A DNA stretch of 64,000 nucleotides from Dyadobacter sp. MSC1_007 (GCF_023667495.1 NZ_JAMOZL010000013.1:124001-188000); one strand, 5' to 3'; counted from the stretch's first letter, positions 52,030-59,608 are shown. Notes: a model not told the origin generated them from the letters alone. A program made the numbers and translations.

Positions 52030-53991
52030 CTATTCTTCGCGCGAATGGACTATGCCGGTTTTGATATGACCGTTCTGGTTACGGTAATTGTACATTAGTT
52101 CAAACTTCTTGTCGCCCAGATCTTTGAGATATTTGGCTTTCAATTTCTGATGCAAATCTGCGGATTGCTTCGCGCCATTGACAATCAGTTCGTCATTCGA
52201 TAATTTGTAAGATAGGTTCTCCTTATCTTTTGCCAAGCCCGCGCTGGAAAGCTCACTGATGATTTCCTCCTGGATTTTGATGTAGGCCTCTCTGTCCTTT
52301 TCCGCATGTGCGCGGTGCACTTCCGCTTCCTTGCGATGTTGCTCAGCTTCTACGCGCATTTGATCGGCCTGCTTGCGCATGTCTTCGGCCGCTTCACGGC
52401 GTTTGTCGGCTTCCACTCTCAACTTTTCAGCCTCATCACGGTTTTTGTTGGCATTCACCCGCAGATCACCAGCGTGTTCACGGTTTTTCTCAGCTTCCAG
52501 TCGCAGAGCATGCGCCTCTTCCCGCTGCTTATCTGCCAGCCGGCGCTGACCGTCGGCCAGTATACGCATCTCCTCGGCTTTTTCACGCTCTTTTTCGGCG
52601 CGCTCATGCTGGATTTTAATGTCCGCTAAAATCTTATCAATTTCTGACTGGTATTTTCCGTAGTCATTTTCGGCAATTTCCTGATCATCGATAAACAGCG
52701 AAATCATCTTTCCGTTGCGCTGCACCATTTCGTAATGTTTGTTATTGCGGGTAACGCTGTATGTGCTGATCCCTTCCCGCTCCGAGCGCACGCTTGCGGA
52801 ATGGATTTCAGTGTCACTGATTTGGCTCTTTTTCCGTGGTAATGTGTCAGGCTGGTAAATTACCGGTTCTTGTTCTTCTGGCAAATAAACAGTGTTGGTT
52901 TGAACCTGCCTCCGGGGTACCGCAAGTGTTTTTGATTGGACCGGTTTTTCCGGCGCAGTAGCTGCCGAGAGCGCAACCGCTGCTGCAAGACTGAGTGTTA
53001 CAAATAGTTTTTCCATGGCATCAAGTGGTTTATTATTGTTATTGACAATGCGTTTGATCCTGTCCAGCAAGTGGTTACGCTTTTTTGAAAAAGCCATTTC
53101 GAAAACCGGACGCGACTGGTTGTACTCCTGGAAGGAGACAAGTGCGTGAATGAAGGACGTTTTGTTCTGCATGACGCTGATAGCCAGGTCGTCGCAGCAA
53201 TGCTCCCGTTCTTCCCGGATCAATTTGGAGATCCACAAAATTGCCGGGTTAAAGAAAAATACGTTTTCACAGAAGATTTGCAGCAGGTTCACCAGGTAAT
53301 CGCGGCGCCGGATATGTGCAAGCTCATGTAGCAGGATTGCCTCAATTTGCGCTGCTGGCAGATTGGCCAGCATACCCAGCGGTACCAGTACAACCGGTTT
53401 TAAAAACCCGATTACCATTGGCACCGTTATCTGCGCCGATTCACGAAGTACGATTTCCTGGCCGATCTGCATCCTTTCTGCCAGTTCATAAAAACGGACG
53501 ATCCACGGCATATCAGGCGCTGAAACTGCCTTTCTAACTTTGCTCAAATAATGCAAACCGCTTACGGCCTGCAAGGATTTTAATGCAAAAACCACAAACC
53601 AGACCGTCACGATAATTTGCGCGTGTTGACTAAAAAAAGCGGTAACCTGCATTAGCCAATCCGTTTCTGTTGCCATTGTCGCCCCGTCACCTACATTATT
53701 CAAAACTGCATTAGAGACCCATTCTCTGGAAAAAACAATCGTTGAACCGGGTGCATTGCCGCGACCCGAGATCGTCAAAATGAATGTCAGGACAGCGCTT
53801 GAAACGAACAGTAACATAACTAATGCAAGCAAATTGTACCGCAATACAGGCTTGCTTTTTCTGGTGGAAAGCAAAATGCTCCCAGCCACAATAGCGGCTA
53901 CAAGCCCCTGCCAAAGTGAATGCACGAGCATCAGGCATAGTGCCTGGATCCATTCATGCGTTGCTGGCTGATCGATGATATTCCAATTCAT
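52030..53991 (-). CDS. M56 (BlaR1-like) metallopeptidase with 15-heptad coiled coil
   Basis: A 653-residue integral-membrane peptidase. Hydrophobic segments lie near the N-terminus (LMLVHSLWQGLVAAIVAGSIL, LLALVMLLFVSSAVLTFIL) and around 130-150. The zinc motif LLHELAHIRRRD is near residue 220 with the third ligand region in REEREHCCDDLAI. A further membrane helix follows at about 325. The C-terminal part is extracytoplasmic and includes an exact run of fifteen 7-residue units (residues 462-566), each with Ala at position 4 and Arg (once His) at position 1. M56 sensors cleave their BlaI partner, encoded 28 bp upstream. Confidence 0.93.
   Translation of the reverse strand: MNWNIIDQPATHEWIQALCLMLVHSLWQGLVAAIVAGSILLSTRKSKPVLRYNLLALVMLLFVSSAVLTFILTISGRGNAPGSTIVFSREWVSNAVLNNVGDGATMATETDWLMQVTAFFSQHAQIIVTVWFVVFALKSLQAVSGLHYLSKVRKAVSAPDMPWIVRFYELAERMQIGQEIVLRESAQITVPMVIGFLKPVVLVPLGMLANLPAAQIEAILLHELAHIRRRDYLVNLLQIFCENVFFFNPAILWISKLIREEREHCCDDLAISVMQNKTSFIHALVSFQEYNQSRPVFEMAFSKKRNHLLDRIKRIVNNNNKPLDAMEKLFVTLSLAAAVALSAATAPEKPVQSKTLAVPRRQVQTNTVYLPEEQEPVIYQPDTLPRKKSQISDTEIHSASVRSEREGISTYSVTRNNKHYEMVQRNGKMISLFIDDQEIAENDYGKYQSEIDKILADIKIQHERAEKEREKAEEMRILADGQRRLADKQREEAHALRLEAEKNREHAGDLRVNANKNRDEAEKLRVEADKRREAAEDMRKQADQMRVEAEQHRKEAEVHRAHAEKDREAYIKIQEEIISELSSAGLAKDKENLSYKLSNDELIVNGAKQSADLHQKLKAKYLKDLGDKKFELMYNYRNQNGHIKTGIVHSREE
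52294..52608 (-). repeat. Fifteen 21-bp units encoding R-x-x-A-x-x-x heptads
   Basis: 315 bp within the M56 gene equal exactly 15 heptads (from HERAEKE to RAHAEKD). Ala is invariant at position 4 and Arg is at position 1 in 14 of 15. DNA units have diverged, so the periodicity is kept by selection on protein and not by recent duplication. It predicts a long alanine-rich helix of about 15 nm. Confidence 0.9.
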
Positions 53992-54019
53992 GGCTAACGG
54001 ATTGAAAAGCGTTTAGAAA

Positions 54020-54385
54020 CTATTGATCCAGTTTTTTCAAAAAATCTTTAATCTCGTTCAACTCTTCGGCAGAGGTATTTTTATTGCCAAACAGCTGCAT
54101 CACCAGGCTCGAAGCCGATCCCTTATACATTGAATCGACAAAGCGTCCAAGCAAGGCCGATTTGGTTTTATCCTCGGGTTCCGCCGGGCTATAAACATGC
54201 TTCATACTGCTCTCGTCACGGACAACAATACCTTTCTCAGCCATGATCTGCATGAGCTTCAAAGTCGAAGAGTATTGTACTGCCCTTTTTTCCTCATTCA
54301 GCTTGTCATTGACAAACCGCACCGTCGACGGCCCGTATTCCCAAAGCACTTGCAGTATCTCCAGTTCTGATTTTGTAGGTTCCAT
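54020..54385 (-). CDS. BlaI/MecI/CopY family transcriptional repressor
   Basis: A 121-residue winged-helix repressor. The N-terminal DNA-binding domain (PTKSELEILQVLWEYGPSTVRFVNDKL; AVQYSSTLKLMQIMAEKGIVVRD) and C-terminal dimerisation helices (SALLGRFVDSMYKGSASSLVMQLF; SAEELNEIKDFLKKL) match the family. In relatives the M56 partner inactivates the repressor by proteolysis. The ATG at 54385 is used. It is first in a two-gene unit with the M56 gene. A 16-bp palindrome 38 bp upstream is the likely operator. Confidence 0.92.
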   Translation of the reverse strand: MEPTKSELEILQVLWEYGPSTVRFVNDKLNEEKRAVQYSSTLKLMQIMAEKGIVVRDESSMKHVYSPAEPEDKTKSALLGRFVDSMYKGSASSLVMQLFGNKNTSAEELNEIKDFLKKLDQ

Positions 54386-54409
54386 TGGTATGTTTTTCAA
54401 TCAACATTT

Positions 54410-54417
54410 CAAAGGTA
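54410..54417 (-). promoter_or_regulatory. -7 box of the blaI-M56 operon
   Basis: On minus the sequence reads TACCTTTG, an exact TAnnTTTG box, 24 bp before the blaI ATG. The -33 position (54437-54440) is ATTT, not TTTG, and overlaps the edge of the palindrome. Confidence 0.45.
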
Positions 54418-54422
54418 GGAAA

Positions 54423-54438
54423 TTTTTCGTACGAAAAA
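54423..54438. promoter_or_regulatory. 16-bp perfect palindrome, candidate BlaI operator
   Basis: tttttcgtacgaaaaa is fully self-complementary. It lies between the -7 boxes of the divergent blaI and antitoxin genes and overlaps or abuts both predicted -33 positions, so one bound dimer could repress both operons. BlaI operators elsewhere are dyads with a TACA/TGTA core; here the core is CGTACG. Autoregulation by the antitoxin is the alternative. Confidence 0.6.
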
Positions 54439-54457
54439 ATTTTTAGGGAAATATTTA

Positions 54458-54465
54458 TAGATTTG
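54458..54465 (+). promoter_or_regulatory. -7 box of the VapBC-like operon
   Basis: TAGATTTG matches TAnnTTTG and is 21 bp before the ATG at 54487. The -33 position (54435-54438) is AAAA, within the palindrome, so basal activity is likely weak or activator-dependent. Confidence 0.4.
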
Positions 54466-54486
54466 TTTAAACGAAACCACACTGAC

Positions 54487-54708
54487 ATGTACACGAAAAC
54501 CATCAAGCCCAAATCAACTTCGGTAACGATTGATCTTCCCGAAAGCTTTGTTGGAAAGCATGTCAGGGTTACTGCGGTTGTTGAAAGAAAAGAAAAACCT
54601 CGCAAGGCCTCTTCTTTGGAGGAGATTCACAAAAGATACTCAAAGTTTCCTCGAACAGATATGTCAAAATTTAAATTTGATCGGGACGAAGCTAATGACT
54701 TTGACTAA
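54487..54708 (+). CDS. Antitoxin of a PIN-domain toxin pair
   Basis: A 73-residue protein typical of VapB-like antitoxins in Bacteroidota. An N-terminal beta-rich DNA-binding-type half (KSTSVTIDLPESFVGKHVRVTAVVE) is followed by a basic hinge (RKEKPRKAS) and an acidic C-terminal toxin-binding tail (KFKFDRDEANDFD). The ATG at 54487 is chosen; the longer frame from 54385 crosses the blaI promoter and start. Its end overlaps the toxin gene by 14 bp, giving translational coupling. Confidence 0.82.
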   Translation: MYTKTIKPKSTSVTIDLPESFVGKHVRVTAVVERKEKPRKASSLEEIHKRYSKFPRTDMSKFKFDRDEANDFD

Positions 54709-55105
54709 TGCATTTCTAGATTCTAATGTAATCCTTTATCTTCTTGATACGCACCTGGAAAAAAGCGAAACGGCTGAAAAGCTGATTCGCCAAAATCCGC
54801 ATATTAATGCACAGGTATTGGTTGAAGTAGGCAATGTCTGTAATAAGAAACTCAAATGGAGCAAACACGAAGTTTGCGATTTTTGGTACTACTTGATGAC
54901 CGATTGCAAAGTGTCTCGCATCTCCGAAAACACGATTGCTGAGGCAATATACCTTACTGGAAAATACGACTTTCAACTTTTTGACGCAATTATTGTTTCT
55001 GGCGCTTTGGAGGCGGAATGTAGCGTTCTTTACTCGGAAGACATGCAGCACAATTTGTTGGTGGAGGATCGCCTTACTATAATTAATCCGTTTTTGAATT
55101 GTTAG
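54695..55105 (+). CDS. PIN-domain ribonuclease toxin (VapC-like)
   Basis: A 136-residue PIN protein starting inside the antitoxin gene (ATG 54695). The acidic catalytic residues appear in the expected order: Asp in AFLDSNVILYLLD, Glu in NAQVLVEVGNV, Asp in FQLFDAIIVSGALEAE and Asp in VLYSEDMQ. Such toxins cleave tRNA or other RNA. Three more cysteines (EVCDF, DCKV, ECSV) are spread through the domain. The long alternative start at 54530 lies wholly within the antitoxin and is rejected. Confidence 0.88.
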   Translation: MTLTNAFLDSNVILYLLDTHLEKSETAEKLIRQNPHINAQVLVEVGNVCNKKLKWSKHEVCDFWYYLMTDCKVSRISENTIAEAIYLTGKYDFQLFDAIIVSGALEAECSVLYSEDMQHNLLVEDRLTIINPFLNC

Positions 55106-55149
55106 GTTACAAAGTTCACGCTAAAATTCACCTCAAAAATCATTAATAT

Positions 55150-55201
55150 AAAAAACATCGGGCCATAAAGCGCATAATTTATATGCACCTTACAACCCGA
55201 T
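55150..55201 (-). terminator. Long-loop terminator candidate of the isomerase gene
   Basis: On minus a 6-bp stem (ATCGGG/CCCGAT at 55157-55162 and 55196-55201) with an inner 5-bp GCATA/TATGC stem runs into six T residues (A6 at 55150-55155). It lies 21 bp past the stop at 55222. Confidence 0.4.
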
Positions 55202-55221
55202 TACATTATAGGAAGGCCCTT

Positions 55222-56229
55222 TTACGCCCCCAGCGCCTTCCGCGCAAATTCAACGCATTTCGCGGTCTCCTTCAACGCATCTGACCCAGCCGGGATCTCA
55301 TATTCGAGCTCGATCGTTGCTGGGAATTTGTATTTCCGTGCACGCATAAGTTCCAAAGCAGCTACGATTGGCGTGTCGCCCTGCCCCCATACCACATTGG
55401 CGCCGCCATGTTCTTTATTTTTACGGTCTTTTACGTGCATACTCACGATGTGGTCATGCTTGGCTTCAATCAAAGATATAGGCTCGAAACCTGCGGCTAC
55501 GTAATGCCCCATGTCAAAATTCATCGCATTGTATTTGGATTGGCTTAATGCAGTATCCCACCAGGTAGCCGTTTGCTGCGTGTGACCGTGGTAACCGCAA
55601 TACACTTTGTTTTTTGCTGCGATATCCCCCAGACGTTTCGTTTGGGCAGGATCGTTCGGTAATTCCACATTTGCCTGGTTTGCGCCAAGTGCTTTGGCGG
55701 CGCGGAATGCGTAATCGACTTCGGCGTCGGTGCTGTTGGCATTCAATGCATTGGGTTTGAACCCATAAATACTCACACCGGCAGCGTTATACATCTTCCG
55801 CAACTGTACGAATTTGTCCATCGATACCTTCGAGCGCCATTCGGCCATTTTGGCCCCGTACTCCTTTTGAGCGGCTCTCTGCTCGTCCGTCATTTCAGGA
55901 CGCTTGCCATCCGGGCCCGGCGCCATGCTCGGACGCGGAGGCGCTTCGGGTGCGCCTGCAAATGACTCGCCGGTCGGCCCCATGAGTTCAATAGCGCTGA
56001 TATTTGTTTCAATACAATATTTTAGAATATCTTCCGCGCTTCCCGGCAAGCTGCGCCACGAATAAGTAATGGCGCCGACCTGCACTCCATTAAATAGCGA
56101 ATTAGGCTTGCCAAAATTTTTGATATACGCAGGCGCGCCGAATATGGGTGTGCGCACGAGTGCAAAACCGGCTGCTGCGAGTGCCGAAGCACCTAAAAAC
56201 CGGCGCCGTGAAATGTCTTGATCTTCCAT
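55222..56229 (-). CDS. Sugar phosphate isomerase/epimerase, Tat-exported
   Basis: A 335-residue xylose-isomerase-like TIM-barrel protein with a clear twin-arginine leader (SRRRFLGASALAAAGFA). It contains VQVGAITYSWRSLP, ISAIELMGPTGESF, a Pro/Gly-rich insert (APEAPPRPSMAPGPDGK) near 95-115, YGFKPNALN, YCGYHGHTQQTATWWD with His residues, MNFDMGHYVAAG, IVSMHVKDRKN and PATIELEYEIP with the late Glu. The exported location fits a role on extracytoplasmic keto-sugars. It is 30 bp downstream of the double-thioredoxin gene and probably co-transcribed. Confidence 0.9.
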   Translation of the reverse strand: MEDQDISRRRFLGASALAAAGFALVRTPIFGAPAYIKNFGKPNSLFNGVQVGAITYSWRSLPGSAEDILKYCIETNISAIELMGPTGESFAGAPEAPPRPSMAPGPDGKRPEMTDEQRAAQKEYGAKMAEWRSKVSMDKFVQLRKMYNAAGVSIYGFKPNALNANSTDAEVDYAFRAAKALGANQANVELPNDPAQTKRLGDIAAKNKVYCGYHGHTQQTATWWDTALSQSKYNAMNFDMGHYVAAGFEPISLIEAKHDHIVSMHVKDRKNKEHGGANVVWGQGDTPIVAALELMRARKYKFPATIELEYEIPAGSDALKETAKCVEFARKALGA

Positions 56230-56259
56230 GAGGTTAGGTTAAATGTTTTTTGAATATGT

Positions 56260-57384
56260 CTAATAAAACCGTCCGACATACTTATTTTCGACGATCAGTT
56301 TTTTCATTTTCGCAGGGTCAATCGGCCCTTGCTGCGCATAAACGATCTTACCACCCGGCTCCACAAGTATGGTATACGGTAAAGCACCTTGCCATTTCGG
56401 ATCTACCGCCTCGATGAGCTTGTATTTGTCTTCCACATTAAAAATATAGTTTTTGTTCGACGCAAATTTTCCTTGCAGGAATTTCAGCGCTTTGTCTTTT
56501 TTGTCAGGATTATCAGCGCTGATCGATATGAATTCGAAGTCGCGGCGACGATACATGTGATGCATGACCATAAAATCGGGAAACTCTGTCACGCATGGGC
56601 CGCACCATGTTGCCCACACATTGATGAGTCGCAATTTGTCCGATTTGTTTGAAATCAGCTCTTTTAGCCCCGCCTCGTCGATCGTTTCCAAGGTAACCGG
56701 TTCCTTGGCCCAGGCTGTCTGCTCCTTTTTCACATTATCTTCTTTCGCTGCCCATTTCATCGAACAGCCAAATGTCTTGGTTGTCGAAACCGGCACTGGC
56801 TTTCCTGCAAGCAGCGCTTCGATTGCGTTTTTAGCGTCCAGGTTCTTGGGCGTTCCCGTGGGTTTTTCCACATCATCGATGCGGCCATTGTATTGCAGTT
56901 TTCTTGCTTTATCAAAAATGAAAATATGCGGTGTAGCGACCGGACCGTATGCCAATGCTACTTTCTGATCGTCGCCGTCGTAGAGATAAGGAAAATTATA
57001 GGCCATGTCTTTTGACCTTAACTTCATTTCTTCATAAGTATCACTCATATCCGTATAACCCAGCTCATCGAGCAGAATAGCCTTCGGATCATTCGACGAA
57101 ATGGCAACCACCGCTACCTTCTTGGCCTTATAGTCGGCTGTGAGTTTTTTGATACGTTCTTCATAGGCCTGTGCGGTAGGACAATGGTTACAGGTAAAAA
57201 TAATAGCGAGCACATCGGCTCCTGCGAAGCTCTTTAAGGAATAACGTTTGCCATCGACACCAAGCAAATTGAAATCAGGAGCAGCGGCACCGATCTTCAA
57301 AGTCTCCGGCTGCTCAGCCGCGAACGCGCTGAACGCAATGGTACACAATACAAAAGCAAAAAGCAGTTTATGAAATGCACGCAT
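56260..57384 (-). CDS. Secreted double-thioredoxin-fold redoxin
   Basis: A 374-residue exported protein (signal peptide to about AFAAEQ) with two thioredoxin-like domains. Domain 1 (about 30-190) is AhpC/TSA-like: APDFNLLGVDGKRYSLKSFAGAD, then a CNHCP motif in place of a standard CxxC, and PHIFIFDKARKLQYNGRIDD. Domain 2 (about 225-374) is TlpA/ResA-like with WATWCGPCVTEFP, FISISADNPDKK and LPYTILVEPGGKIVY. Such proteins serve periplasmic thiol-disulphide exchange, for example with cytochrome c maturation. It is upstream of the Tat-exported isomerase. Confidence 0.88.
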   Translation of the reverse strand: MRAFHKLLFAFVLCTIAFSAFAAEQPETLKIGAAAPDFNLLGVDGKRYSLKSFAGADVLAIIFTCNHCPTAQAYEERIKKLTADYKAKKVAVVAISSNDPKAILLDELGYTDMSDTYEEMKLRSKDMAYNFPYLYDGDDQKVALAYGPVATPHIFIFDKARKLQYNGRIDDVEKPTGTPKNLDAKNAIEALLAGKPVPVSTTKTFGCSMKWAAKEDNVKKEQTAWAKEPVTLETIDEAGLKELISNKSDKLRLINVWATWCGPCVTEFPDFMVMHHMYRRRDFEFISISADNPDKKDKALKFLQGKFASNKNYIFNVEDKYKLIEAVDPKWQGALPYTILVEPGGKIVYAQQGPIDPAKMKKLIVENKYVGRFY

Positions 57385-57478
57385 AGCTTTGGTTGTTGGT
57401 TGAGTTATGAATTTAAACCAAAAGTGGCCACATTACAACAAAATACTGGTTTAATACTATCGATTTTTGCTCATTATT

Positions 57479-57603
57479 AAAGGAGGTGGAAAGGGAAAGG
57501 AATCGAGGAGAAAAGGGAGGAGGGAAAAAGGAGGAGGGAAAAATGGAGGAAGAAGGAAATGTGTCTTGCTTCCTCCCCTTCCTCCTTTCCTCCCCTTTTC
57601 TCT
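57479..57603. repeat. Polypurine tract followed by polypyrimidine tract
   Basis: About 80 bases of almost pure A/G (57479-57559) with a recurring gggaaaaaggagga-like unit are followed by about 40 bases of C/T (57564-57603). The two halves are roughly complementary (ggaggaagaagga against tcctccccttcct). The region could form a hairpin or a triplex-type structure. A 62-codon Gly/Lys-rich frame across it is an artefact. The rest of the 57385-57634 gap shows nothing else. Confidence 0.75.
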
Positions 57604-57634
57604 GAACCTCTTGTTTTCTCTGAAACCTCCTGAC

Positions 57635-57665
57635 ATTGGGCTGTCACAACCGTAGTTTAGCTTTG
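57635..57665 (+). promoter_or_regulatory. Bacteroidota-type promoter of the VOC operon
   Basis: ATTG (57635-57638), a 19-bp spacer and TAGCTTTG (57658-57665) fit the TTTG-N19-TAnnTTTG consensus with one mismatch in the -33 element. Transcription would start about 57671, 27 bp before the ATG at 57698. The polypurine/polypyrimidine structure ends 31 bp upstream of the -33 element. Confidence 0.7.
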
Positions 57666-57697
57666 TACAACATCAAACCAAAAACCTTTACATCAAG

Positions 57698-58150
57698 ATG
57701 GCCACAGCAACTTCACTCAGAGGATTCGCCACAGTTAACTTTTATGCAGCCGACCTGGATGCTGCCAAGAAATGGTATTCGGAAGTCTTCGAAATGGCCC
57801 CTTACTTCGAAAAGCCTGGTTATATCGAGTTTCGTGTGGGTGACTATGAGCATGAAATGGGTATAATCGATGCCAAATGGGCCCCGCCTGGTGCGGCAGG
57901 CGATCCTGCGGCAGGCGATCCTGCGGCAGGCGATCCTGCGGCAGGCGCTCCGGCAGGCTCAATCATCTACTGGCATGTAGACGACGTCGAAGGTGCTTAC
58001 CAAAGATTGCTTGGCCTCGGGGCGACTAGTTATCAGCCTGTTATCACTCGTGGGGAAGGATTTGTGACGGCATCGGTCGTCGACCCTTTTGGGAACATTC
58101 TGGGTATCATGTTCAACAAGCATTATCTGTCGATTGTCAATGGAAACTAA
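57698..58150 (+). CDS. VOC family protein with repeat-expanded loop
   Basis: A 150-residue glyoxalase-like VOC protein. The N-terminal module is FATVNFYAADLDAAKKWYSEVFEMAP with EFRVGDYEHEMGI; the C-terminal module is SIIYWHVDDVEGAYQRLLGLGATSY with VVDPFGNILGIMFNKHY. Between them four AAG(D/A)P units (residues 66-85) widen a loop that is normally short. Metal-site residues differ from true glyoxalases, so the activity is unknown. It is the first gene of a tight cluster; its 3' end overlaps the next gene by 11 bp. Confidence 0.88.
   Translation: MATATSLRGFATVNFYAADLDAAKKWYSEVFEMAPYFEKPGYIEFRVGDYEHEMGIIDAKWAPPGAAGDPAAGDPAAGDPAAGAPAGSIIYWHVDDVEGAYQRLLGLGATSYQPVITRGEGFVTASVVDPFGNILGIMFNKHYLSIVNGN
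57893..57952 (+). repeat. 15-bp in-frame tandem repeat (3 perfect + 1 imperfect)
   Basis: gcggcaggcgatcct is repeated exactly at 57893, 57908 and 57923 and then with two changes at 57938-57952. Each unit encodes AAGDP (last AAGAP). Because 15 is a multiple of three, gain or loss of units changes loop length without breaking the frame. Confidence 0.92.
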
Positions 58151-58724
58151 GAACGGCATTGAAGCCATCGCCGCGCCAACCAACAAGGAGTGGCGCGCTT
58201 GGCTGGCGAAAAACGGCAAGGAAAAAGACGCCGTTTTTCTGATCATTTACCACAAAGACAGCCCGACGGCCAGTATAGGCTATAAAGAATCCATTGAACA
58301 TGCATTATGCTACGGCTGGATCGATAGTAAGGCCATCAAACGCGACGAAGAGAGCTTTTACCTCACCTTCACCAAACGGAATCCGAAAAGTAAATGGAGT
58401 ACCGTCAATAAGGAACGCGCAGGGCGGATGATCGCCGAGGGTCTTATGGCTCCCGAAGGACAGGCGATGATCGATCTCGCAAAAGAAACCGGCGCCTGGG
58501 ACGCGTTGGAAGAAGCTGGTAATGCCGTGATCCCGGAAGATCTCCAAAAGGCATTTGACGATAATCCGAAGGCCTCAGAGCATTTTGACAAGTTCCCTCC
58601 CTCATCAAAACGGCTTATCCTGGAATGGATTTTGAATGCAAAAAGACCTGAAACACGTGAAAAACGCATTGCACAGTCGGTAGAAATGGCTGCGAACAAC
58701 GAACGGGCCAATCATCCGCGCTGA
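58140..58724 (+). CDS. YdeI/OmpD-associated family protein
   Basis: A 194-residue soluble protein. The N-terminal domain shows the family pattern APTNKEWRAWLAKNGKEKDAVFLIIYHKDS, SIEHALCYGWIDSKAIKRDEESFYLTFTKRNPKSKWSTVNKERA. The C-terminal helical part includes PEDLQKAFDDNPKASEHFDKFPPSSKRLILEWILNAKRPETREKRI, typical of the bacteriocin-protection (YdeI) group. The ATG at 58140 overlaps the VOC gene by 11 bp, indicating coupling. The biochemical role is not established. Confidence 0.92.
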   Translation: METKNGIEAIAAPTNKEWRAWLAKNGKEKDAVFLIIYHKDSPTASIGYKESIEHALCYGWIDSKAIKRDEESFYLTFTKRNPKSKWSTVNKERAGRMIAEGLMAPEGQAMIDLAKETGAWDALEEAGNAVIPEDLQKAFDDNPKASEHFDKFPPSSKRLILEWILNAKRPETREKRIAQSVEMAANNERANHPR

Positions 58725-58739
58725 GCTGGCCCGGAAAAC

Positions 58740-59279
58740 ATGGAGAAGGAAACCTATCAATTCAAACCGGTGGACGACAAGACCTGGCCCGATCTTGTCA
58801 AACTTTTTGAGCACAAAGGCGGCCCGAGCTACTGCTGGTGCATGGCTTGGCGCGAACTCGATAACAACGATCGGAGTGACAACAAAGCAAAGAAGAATGC
58901 ATTGAAGAGCCAGGTCGATGGGAAAATCCCAATCGGCCTGGTCGGCTACTTCGACGACGAGCCTGTCGCCTGGTGCTCGGTAGGCCCGCGCGAGAGCTTC
59001 CGCGACCTCGGTGGCGACGACAAGCTCGAAAATGTATGGTCGATCACCTGCTTTTTCATTCGCCGCGACAAACGAAAACTACGCCTCACCGAGCAACTAA
59101 TCAAAGAGGCCACCATATACGCCAAAAAGCATGGGGCCAAACACATGGAAGCCTACCCCGTAGACCCCGATTCACCGAGCTACCGGTTCATGGGCTTCAA
59201 ACCATTATTCGAAAAAATGGGTTTCAATTACCGCCATAAAGCCGGTTCCCGTCGCCACGTAATGGTCTTTCATCTATGA
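58740..59279 (+). CDS. GNAT family N-acetyltransferase
   Basis: A 179-residue GNAT protein. The core has IGLVGYFDDEPVAWCSVGPRESF, NVWSITCFFIRRDKRKLRLTEQLIKEATIYAKKHGAKHMEAYPVDP and YRFMGFKPLFEKMGF, matching the group annotated as GNAT enzymes with a Cys/Trp-rich N-terminus (GPSYCWCMAW). In this group the acetyl-CoA loop is basic (RDKRKLRL) rather than the usual Q/RxxGxG/A. It starts 15 bp after the YdeI-like gene. Its stop overlaps the next possible start by 4 bp (ATGA). Confidence 0.88.
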   Translation: MEKETYQFKPVDDKTWPDLVKLFEHKGGPSYCWCMAWRELDNNDRSDNKAKKNALKSQVDGKIPIGLVGYFDDEPVAWCSVGPRESFRDLGGDDKLENVWSITCFFIRRDKRKLRLTEQLIKEATIYAKKHGAKHMEAYPVDPDSPSYRFMGFKPLFEKMGFNYRHKAGSRRHVMVFHL

Positions 59280-59608
59280 AACTCCGCGGTGCACAGGAAA
59301 CTTTTTCGGCCGTTGTGACATTTGAAAGCAAACATGCCGCATTCAATTACCAAGCAACCCCCATATTGATTATGTCCGCCCCAGAACTCACCGGCCTGCA
59401 AAAACGCGCCTCGAAATACATTAACAAGTCAATTTCTTACCAGGTCCGGCCCGGCGAGGTGATCGAAGGCTACTTTTCCGGCTTCGATCAAAATTCGATC
59501 GACCGGGCAGTAATCCAAATGTCGAATGCCGCCGATAAAACGACATTGCCGCTGATGACGGTCGTTAATTATTTTGAGGGGGTTGAGGATGAAGAGGACA
59601 ATTCGTGA
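59276..59608 (+). CDS. Small hypothetical protein, start uncertain
   Basis: A frame of 110 codons from an ATG that overlaps the GNAT stop (ATGA). An internal ATG at 59372 gives a 78-residue protein (MSAPELTGLQKRASKYINKS) that looks more coherent: an N-terminal helix, then SISYQVRPGEVIEGYFSGFDQNSIDRAVIQMS and an acidic C-terminus (NYFEGVEDEEDNS). I do not recognise the family. It ends the VOC-YdeI-GNAT cluster. Confidence 0.65.
   Translation: MKLRGAQETFSAVVTFESKHAAFNYQATPILIMSAPELTGLQKRASKYINKSISYQVRPGEVIEGYFSGFDQNSIDRAVIQMSNAADKTTLPLMTVVNYFEGVEDEEDNS

Noticed and set aside
54530-54694. N-terminal extension of the PIN toxin
   Set aside because: It lies completely inside the antitoxin gene in another frame; the PIN fold starts right after the ATG at 54695.
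57467-57655. Plus-strand frame of 62 codons, Gly/Lys/Arg- then Pro/Leu-rich
   Set aside because: A product of the polypurine and polypyrimidine tracts.
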